Assembly: GCF_900108565.1 (NCBI RefSeq)
Contig: NZ_LT629971.1
Location: forward strand, 3,782,001-3,846,000
Length of the DNA stretch: 64,000 nt
Reading direction: 5' to 3'
From: Mycolicibacterium rutilum
GTDB taxonomy: Bacteria; Actinomycetota; Actinomycetes; Mycobacteriales; Mycobacteriaceae
Each line of letters begins with the position of its first letter. Within the stretch, counting starts at the first letter, position 1. The notes under the pieces were generated by a model. The model saw only the letters and a program-made list of their open reading frames with translations. It made no database searches and was not told where the DNA came from. The translations under genes were made by a program, and so were the position numbers. Positions 59,929-64,000 of the stretch are shown here, piece by piece.

Positions 59929-61425
59929 ATGCAACGGATTATCGGAACGGAGGTCGAGTACGGGATCTCCTCGCCGTCTGATCCGACCGCGAATCCGATC
60001 CTGACCTCAACCCAGGCGGTGCTGGCCTACGCCGCGGCCGCCGGGATTCAGCGCGCCAAGCGCACCCGCTGGGATTACGAGGTGGAATCCCCGCTGCGCG
60101 ACGCCCGCGGATTCGACCTGAGCCGCTCGGCGGGCCCGCCGCCGGTGGTGGACGCCGACGAGGTCGGCGCGGCCAACATGATCCTGACCAATGGCGCGCG
60201 GCTCTACGTCGACCACGCCCACCCCGAGTACTCCGCGCCGGAGTGCACCGACCCGCTCGACGCCGTGATCTGGGACAAGGCCGGCGAACGGGTGATGGAG
60301 GCGGCCGCCAGGCACGTCGCCAGCGTGCCGGGCGCGGCCAAGCTGCAGTTGTACAAGAACAACGTCGACGGCAAGGGCGCGTCGTACGGGTCGCACGAGA
60401 ACTACCTGATGTCGCGGCAGACGCCGTTCTCCGCGGTCATCGCGGGGCTGACGCCGTTCCTGGTGTCCCGGCAGGTCGTCACGGGTTCGGGTCGCGTCGG
60501 CATCGGCCCCTCCGGCGACGAGCCAGGGTTCCAGCTCTCCCAGCGGTCCGACTACATCGAGGTCGAGGTCGGCCTGGAGACCACGCTCAAACGCGGCATC
60601 ATCAACACCCGCGACGAGCCGCACGCCGACGCCGACAAGTACCGCAGGCTGCACGTGATCATCGGCGACGCCAACCTGTCGGAGACGTCGACCTACCTCA
60701 AGCTGGGCACCACCGCGCTGGTGCTCGACCTGATCGAGGAGAACGTCGACCTGTCCGATCTGGCGCTGGCGCGGCCCGTGCACGCCGTGCACGTCATCAG
60801 CCGGGACCCGTCGCTGCGCGCCACGGTCGCGCTGGCCGACGGCCGCGAACTGACCGGTCTTGCGCTGCAACGCATTTACCTGGACCGGGTGGCCAAGCTG
60901 GTGGACAGCCGCGATCCGGACCCGCGGGCGTCGCACATCCTCGAGACCTGGGCCAACGTGCTAGACCTGCTCGAGCGCGACCCGATGGAGTGCGCCGAGA
61001 TCCTGGACTGGCCGGCCAAACTGCGGTTGCTCGAGGGCTTCCGTCACCGGGAGAACCTCGGCTGGTCGGCGCCGCGGCTGCACCTGGTCGACCTGCAGTA
61101 CTCCGATGTGCGCCTGGACAAGGGCCTGTACAACCGGCTCGTCGCGCGGGGATCGATGAAGCGTCTGGTCACCGAACAGCAGGTGCTCGACGCGGTGGAC
61201 AACCCGCCGATCGACACGCGCGCCTATTTCCGCGGGGAGTGCCTGCGCCGGTTCGGCGCGGACATCGCCGCCGCCAGCTGGGACTCCGTGATCTTCGATC
61301 TCGGCGGTGATTCGCTGGTCCGGATCCCCACCCTCGAGCCGCTGCGAGGCAGCAAAGCCCACGTCGGAGCGCTGCTCGACTCGGTCGACAGCGCGGTGGA
61401 ACTGGTCGAACAGCTCACCAACTGA
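59929..61425 (+). CDS. dop: Deamidase/depupylase of Pup
   Basis: Protein of 498 residues in the carboxylate-amine/glutamine-synthetase-like fold. It deamidates the C-terminal Gln of Pup so that Pup can be ligated, and removes Pup from substrates. The start IIGTEVEYGI carries the first metal-binding Glu residues. KNNVDGKGASYGSHENY gives the nucleotide and metal site, and the conserved RPVHAVHVISRDPSL lies in the second half. The ATG at 59929 is the homologue start. The pup gene follows after 115 bp. PafA, the ligase, is outside the window. Confidence 0.96.
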   Translation: MQRIIGTEVEYGISSPSDPTANPILTSTQAVLAYAAAAGIQRAKRTRWDYEVESPLRDARGFDLSRSAGPPPVVDADEVGAANMILTNGARLYVDHAHPEYSAPECTDPLDAVIWDKAGERVMEAAARHVASVPGAAKLQLYKNNVDGKGASYGSHENYLMSRQTPFSAVIAGLTPFLVSRQVVTGSGRVGIGPSGDEPGFQLSQRSDYIEVEVGLETTLKRGIINTRDEPHADADKYRRLHVIIGDANLSETSTYLKLGTTALVLDLIEENVDLSDLALARPVHAVHVISRDPSLRATVALADGRELTGLALQRIYLDRVAKLVDSRDPDPRASHILETWANVLDLLERDPMECAEILDWPAKLRLLEGFRHRENLGWSAPRLHLVDLQYSDVRLDKGLYNRLVARGSMKRLVTEQQVLDAVDNPPIDTRAYFRGECLRRFGADIAAASWDSVIFDLGGDSLVRIPTLEPLRGSKAHVGALLDSVDSAVELVEQLTN

Positions 61426-61482
61426 CCGTTGCTCGGGTTCGGCGGGTCGCGAGCTATCCCCGGCAATCCGGGCGGCGAACGG

Positions 61483-61518
61483 TAATGTGGAGTCACGGCG
61501 GGCGCAGTGAGCCCGCCG
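61483..61518 (+). promoter_or_regulatory. pup promoter and 5' leader hairpin
   Basis: TAATGT at 61483-61488 is a likely -10 box. Immediately at the predicted transcript start, CGGCGGGC (61496-61503) and GCCCGCCG (61511-61518) form a perfect 8-bp stem with a 7-nt loop. A strong AGGAGG follows at 61530-61535 before the pup ATG. The hairpin may stabilise the mRNA or control its 5' end. Confidence 0.5.
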
Positions 61519-61540
61519 ACAACTTACGCAGGAGGCAGCG

Positions 61541-61735
61541 ATGGCTCAGGAGCAGACCAAGCGTGGCGGTGGTGGCGGCGAGGACGACGACCTCACCGGC
61601 AGCACGGCCGCCGGACAGGAGCGTCGCGAGAAGCTGGCCGAGGAGACCGACGATCTGCTCGACGAGATCGACGACGTCCTCGAGGAGAACGCCGAGGACT
61701 TCGTGCGCGCGTATGTACAGAAGGGTGGACAGTGA
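61541..61735 (+). CDS. pup: Prokaryotic ubiquitin-like protein Pup
   Basis: Protein of 64 residues, disordered and acidic, with a helical stretch RREKLAEETDDLLDEIDDVLEENAEDFV that binds the Mpa coiled coil. It ends in GGQ, the glutamine form that must be deamidated by Dop to GGE before PafA can attach it to lysines. Its stop overlaps the prcB start (GTGA). The upstream leader has a strong Shine-Dalgarno and a hairpin. Confidence 0.97.
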   Translation: MAQEQTKRGGGGGEDDDLTGSTAAGQERREKLAEETDDLLDEIDDVLEENAEDFVRAYVQKGGQ

Positions 61736-62628
61736 CCTGGCCGCACCGCGATCAGCTCTCTTTCCCGTCACCACTACCCGGAGCGCCCTCTGTCCCCGTG
61801 GACCTGTCGTCCTTCTCTGAACTGTTGCGCCGCCAGGCGCCCGAACTTCTTCCCGCCAACAAGGTCGCTGCCCAGGCCGGCGACGCGCTTCCGCACGGCA
61901 CCACGATCGTCGCGCTGAAGTACCCCGGCGGCGTGGTGATGGCCGGTGACCGCCGCGCCACGCAGGGCCACATGATCGCCAGCCGCGACGTGCAGAAGGT
62001 CTACATCACCGACGACTACACCGCGACCGGGATCGCGGGCACCGCGGCGATCGCGGTCGAGTTCGCCCGCCTGTACGCGGTGGAACTGGAGCACTACGAA
62101 AAGCTCGAAGGTGTCGCGCTGACGTTCCCGGGCAAGGTGAACCGGCTTGCCACCATGGTGCGCGGCAATCTCGGTGCGGCGCTGCAAGGTTTCGTGGCCC
62201 TGCCGCTGCTCGCCGGCTACGACCTCGACGACCCCAACCCGCAGGCCGCCGGGCGCATCGTGTCCTTCGACGCCGCGGGCGGATGGAACTTCGAGGAAGA
62301 GGGCTACCAATCGGTGGGGTCGGGTTCGATCTTCGCCAAGTCCTCGATGAAGAAGCTGTATTCCCAAGTGACCGACGGGGATTCGGCGCTTCGCGTGGCC
62401 ATCGAGGCGCTCTACGACGCCGCTGACGACGATTCGGCCACCGGTGGCCCCGACCTGGTCCGCGGCATCTACCCGACCGCGGTCACCATCGGTGCCGACG
62501 GGGCCGAGGAAGTGTCCGAGGACCGCATCGCCGAGCTGGCCCGTCAGGTGATCGAAAGCCGTTCGCGTGCCGACACCTTCGGCCCGGACGCTGTCCACCG
62601 TTCGACCGACGCGCGGGGAGATTCGTGA
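61732..62628 (+). CDS. prcB: Proteasome subunit beta
   Basis: Protein of 298 residues: a 56-residue propeptide and mature subunit. Autocleavage before T57 in LPHG-TTIVALKYPGG frees the catalytic Thr; D17-type and K33-type residues lie in AGDRRATQG and the following strands. The central rings carry the proteolytic sites for pupylated substrates. The GTG start overlaps the pup stop (GTGA), and the stop overlaps prcA the same way. The three genes are thus one tightly coupled operon. Confidence 0.97.
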   Translation: MTWPHRDQLSFPSPLPGAPSVPVDLSSFSELLRRQAPELLPANKVAAQAGDALPHGTTIVALKYPGGVVMAGDRRATQGHMIASRDVQKVYITDDYTATGIAGTAAIAVEFARLYAVELEHYEKLEGVALTFPGKVNRLATMVRGNLGAALQGFVALPLLAGYDLDDPNPQAAGRIVSFDAAGGWNFEEEGYQSVGSGSIFAKSSMKKLYSQVTDGDSALRVAIEALYDAADDDSATGGPDLVRGIYPTAVTIGADGAEEVSEDRIAELARQVIESRSRADTFGPDAVHRSTDARGDS

Positions 62629-63362
62629 GCTTTCCCTATTTCATCTCGCCCGAACAGGCGATGCGTGAGCGTTCCGAGCTTGCGCGCAAAGGCATCTCGC
62701 GCGGACGCAGCGTGGTGGTGCTCGCCTATGCCGACGGTGTGTTGTTCGTTGCGGAGAACCCGTCGCGCTCGCTGCAGAAGGTCAGCGAGCTCTACGACCG
62801 CGTCGGCTTCGCGGCCGTCGGCCGGTTCAACGAGTTCGACAACCTGCGCCGCGGCGGCATCCAGTACGCCGACACCCGCGGCTACGCCTACGCCCGGCGC
62901 GACGTCACCGGCCGGCAGCTGGCCAACATCTACGCCCAGACGCTGGGCACCATCTTCACCGAGCAGGCCAAACCGTACGAGGTCGAGCTTTGTGTGGCCG
63001 AGGTCGCGCACTTCGGCGAGAGCAAGGCGCCCGAGCTGTACCGCATCACCTACGACGGCTCCATCGCCGATGAGCCGCACTTCGTGGTGATGGGCGGCAC
63101 CACCGAGCCGATCATCACCGCGCTCAACGACTCGTACACCGAGAACGCCGGCCTGCAGGACGCGGTGAAGATCGCCGTCGACGCCCTGCACGCCGCGGGC
63201 AACGGGACCGAGCCCCGCGTGCTCGGGCCGGCCACGCTCGAAGTGGCGGTACTCGACGCCAACCGCCCCCGGCGGGCGTTCCGGCGGATCACCGGCTCGG
63301 TTTTGGAGACCCTGCTGCCCGCCGCCGAGCCCGCCCCGGCCGGCGACGACACCGAGCAGTAG
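62625..63362 (+). CDS. prcA: Proteasome subunit alpha
   Basis: Protein of 245 residues. It forms the outer rings of the 20S core and gates substrate entry. The N-terminus SFPYFISPEQAMRERSELARKGISRGRSVV is the gate and H0 helix. No N-terminal catalytic Thr is present, as expected for alpha subunits. VLAYADGVLFVAENPS and YDRVGFAAVGRFNEFDNL are conserved. The C-terminal tail is low-complexity. The GTG start overlaps the prcB stop. A clear terminator follows 16 bp after the stop. Confidence 0.97.
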   Translation: MSFPYFISPEQAMRERSELARKGISRGRSVVVLAYADGVLFVAENPSRSLQKVSELYDRVGFAAVGRFNEFDNLRRGGIQYADTRGYAYARRDVTGRQLANIYAQTLGTIFTEQAKPYEVELCVAEVAHFGESKAPELYRITYDGSIADEPHFVVMGGTTEPIITALNDSYTENAGLQDAVKIAVDALHAAGNGTEPRVLGPATLEVAVLDANRPRRAFRRITGSVLETLLPAAEPAPAGDDTEQ

Positions 63363-63378
63363 CTCACCCGATAACGCG

Positions 63379-63404
63379 ACCGGGCGGACGAACATCCGCC
63401 CGGT
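63379..63404 (+). terminator. Intrinsic-like terminator after prcA
   Basis: A perfect 10-bp stem, ACCGGGCGGA with TCCGCCCGGT, has a 6-nt loop and is followed by TTAATTT. This is the best intrinsic-terminator candidate in the window and would end the pup-prcB-prcA transcript. Confidence 0.75.
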
Positions 63405-63452
63405 TAATTTCGCGTGTTCGTGTTGACGCGGGGCGCTCCGACGCGCACGATG

Positions 63453-63490
63453 TGTTGCGTAATTCAAAACGGGTTGCGTGTTACGCAACA
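63453..63490. promoter_or_regulatory. Palindrome cluster upstream of the dehydrogenase
   Basis: TGTTGCGTAA at 63453-63462 and TTACGCAACA at 63481-63490 are perfect inverted copies, and a third half-site (GGTTGCGTG) lies between them. They are about 50-85 bp before the dehydrogenase start, so this is a likely operator. Confidence 0.55.
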
Positions 63491-63537
63491 ATGAAGGCAA
63501 CAACTCCCATCGCTCTCATCCGCAAGGCGGTCGACCC

Positions 63538-64000
63538 ATGCCAGAAGTGCCCAAAGTGGTCGTGATCGGTGCCGGCATCGTCGGCACCTCCCTCGCCGAC
63601 GAGTTGACCGCGCGCGGCTGCACGGACGTCACCGTGCTCGACCGTGGTCCGCTGTTCGCCACCGGCGGGTCGACGTCGCACGCGCCCGGCCTGGTGTTCC
63701 AGACCAACTCGTCGAAGACGATGACCGCCTTCGCCCGCTACACGGTCGAGAAGTTCGCCGCACTGCACCATCCCGACGGGTGGGCATTCAACCCTGTCGG
63801 TGGCCTGGAGGTCGCGACCACGCCGGAACGCTGGGCGGATCTGCACCGCAAGGCGGGCTGGGCGGCCGCGTGGGGGATCGAGGGCCGTCTGCTCGACCCT
63901 GCCGACTGCGTGCGGCTGCATCCGTTGCTCGACCGCGATCAGATCCTCGGCGGCTTCCACACCCCCGCCGTCGGGCTGGCCAAGGCGGTGCGTGCCGCCG
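63538..64000 (+). CDS. FAD-dependent sarcosine/dimethylglycine dehydrogenase-like oxidoreductase, partial
   Basis: The gene runs off the right edge, with 154 codons visible. The N-terminus KVVVIGAGIVGTSLADEL is the FAD-binding Rossmann motif. GGSTSHAPGLVFQTN resembles the loop with the flavin-attaching His in dimethylglycine oxidase and sarcosine dehydrogenase families. Such enzymes demethylate N-methylglycines and often feed tetrahydrofolate. The ATG at 63538 is preceded by AAGGCGG. A regulatory palindrome lies upstream. The C-terminal folate domain, if any, is outside the window. Confidence 0.85.
   Translation, partial: MPEVPKVVVIGAGIVGTSLADELTARGCTDVTVLDRGPLFATGGSTSHAPGLVFQTNSSKTMTAFARYTVEKFAALHHPDGWAFNPVGGLEVATTPERWADLHRKAGWAAAWGIEGRLLDPADCVRLHPLLDRDQILGGFHTPAVGLAKAVRAA

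Overview
The window reads as chromosomal DNA of a fast-growing mycobacterium (Mycolicibacterium type). The evidence is very high GC, an MspA-type porin, mycothiol synthesis (mshC), the Pup-proteasome genes (mpa, dop, pup, prcB, prcA), and a gene order from about 22.7 to 63.4 kb that largely mirrors the M. tuberculosis Rv2141c-Rv2109c region. That comparison is from memory, and no species call is made.

0-10.2 kb: the end of a glutamine-amidotransferase-like gene, two tandem phospholipase-D-like genes (one with a changed catalytic motif), an alpha/beta hydrolase, then a CitA/CitB-type two-component system divergent from a tripartite tricarboxylate transporter operon (tctCBA) that ends in a universal stress protein. 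10.3-15.7 kb: nitrate assimilation, a NarK transporter and a 1301-residue molybdenum nitrate reductase fused to its own flavodoxin/FAD reductase.

15.65-22.5 kb: an accessory stretch next to a tRNA-Leu(GAG). It holds MarR plus a deazaflavin-type oxidoreductase, TetR plus a membrane protein, a P450 plus a second TetR, a tyrosine-integrase remnant, and a PIN-toxin/excisionase-like antitoxin pair. The pair lies between two 19-bp copies of the 3' end of the tRNA gene. Several palindromic operators are visible here.

22.6-34.5 kb: conserved core. Included are an M20 peptidase, a PEBP protein, pyrD, lppL, uppP, a histidine phosphatase, a DUF3090-like protein, a PI3/4-kinase-fold protein, cysQ, mshC, an SDR and a PAC2 protein. 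34.5-43.5 kb: metH behind what looks like an S-adenosylhomocysteine riboswitch, a HAD phosphatase, a GlcP-type sugar porter with a CRP-like site, a flavin dehydrogenase that seems to start at CTG, and hisE-hisG.

43.5-51.5 kb: a DUF4126 membrane protein, a pyridine-nucleotide disulfide oxidoreductase, an ArsR-SRPBCC-flavodoxin operon, a thioesterase, a RecB-type nuclease, trmI, a DUF503 protein, lppK and an MTB12-like secreted protein. 51.6-63.4 kb: the Pup-proteasome region. mpa is followed by two tandem membrane paralogues, a convergent two-component pair and an MspA-like porin with a changed constriction loop. dop, pup, prcB and prcA come next. The window ends inside a sarcosine/dimethylglycine-dehydrogenase-like gene. 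Many starts here fit leaderless initiation: a TANNNT -10 box six or seven bases before the start codon.
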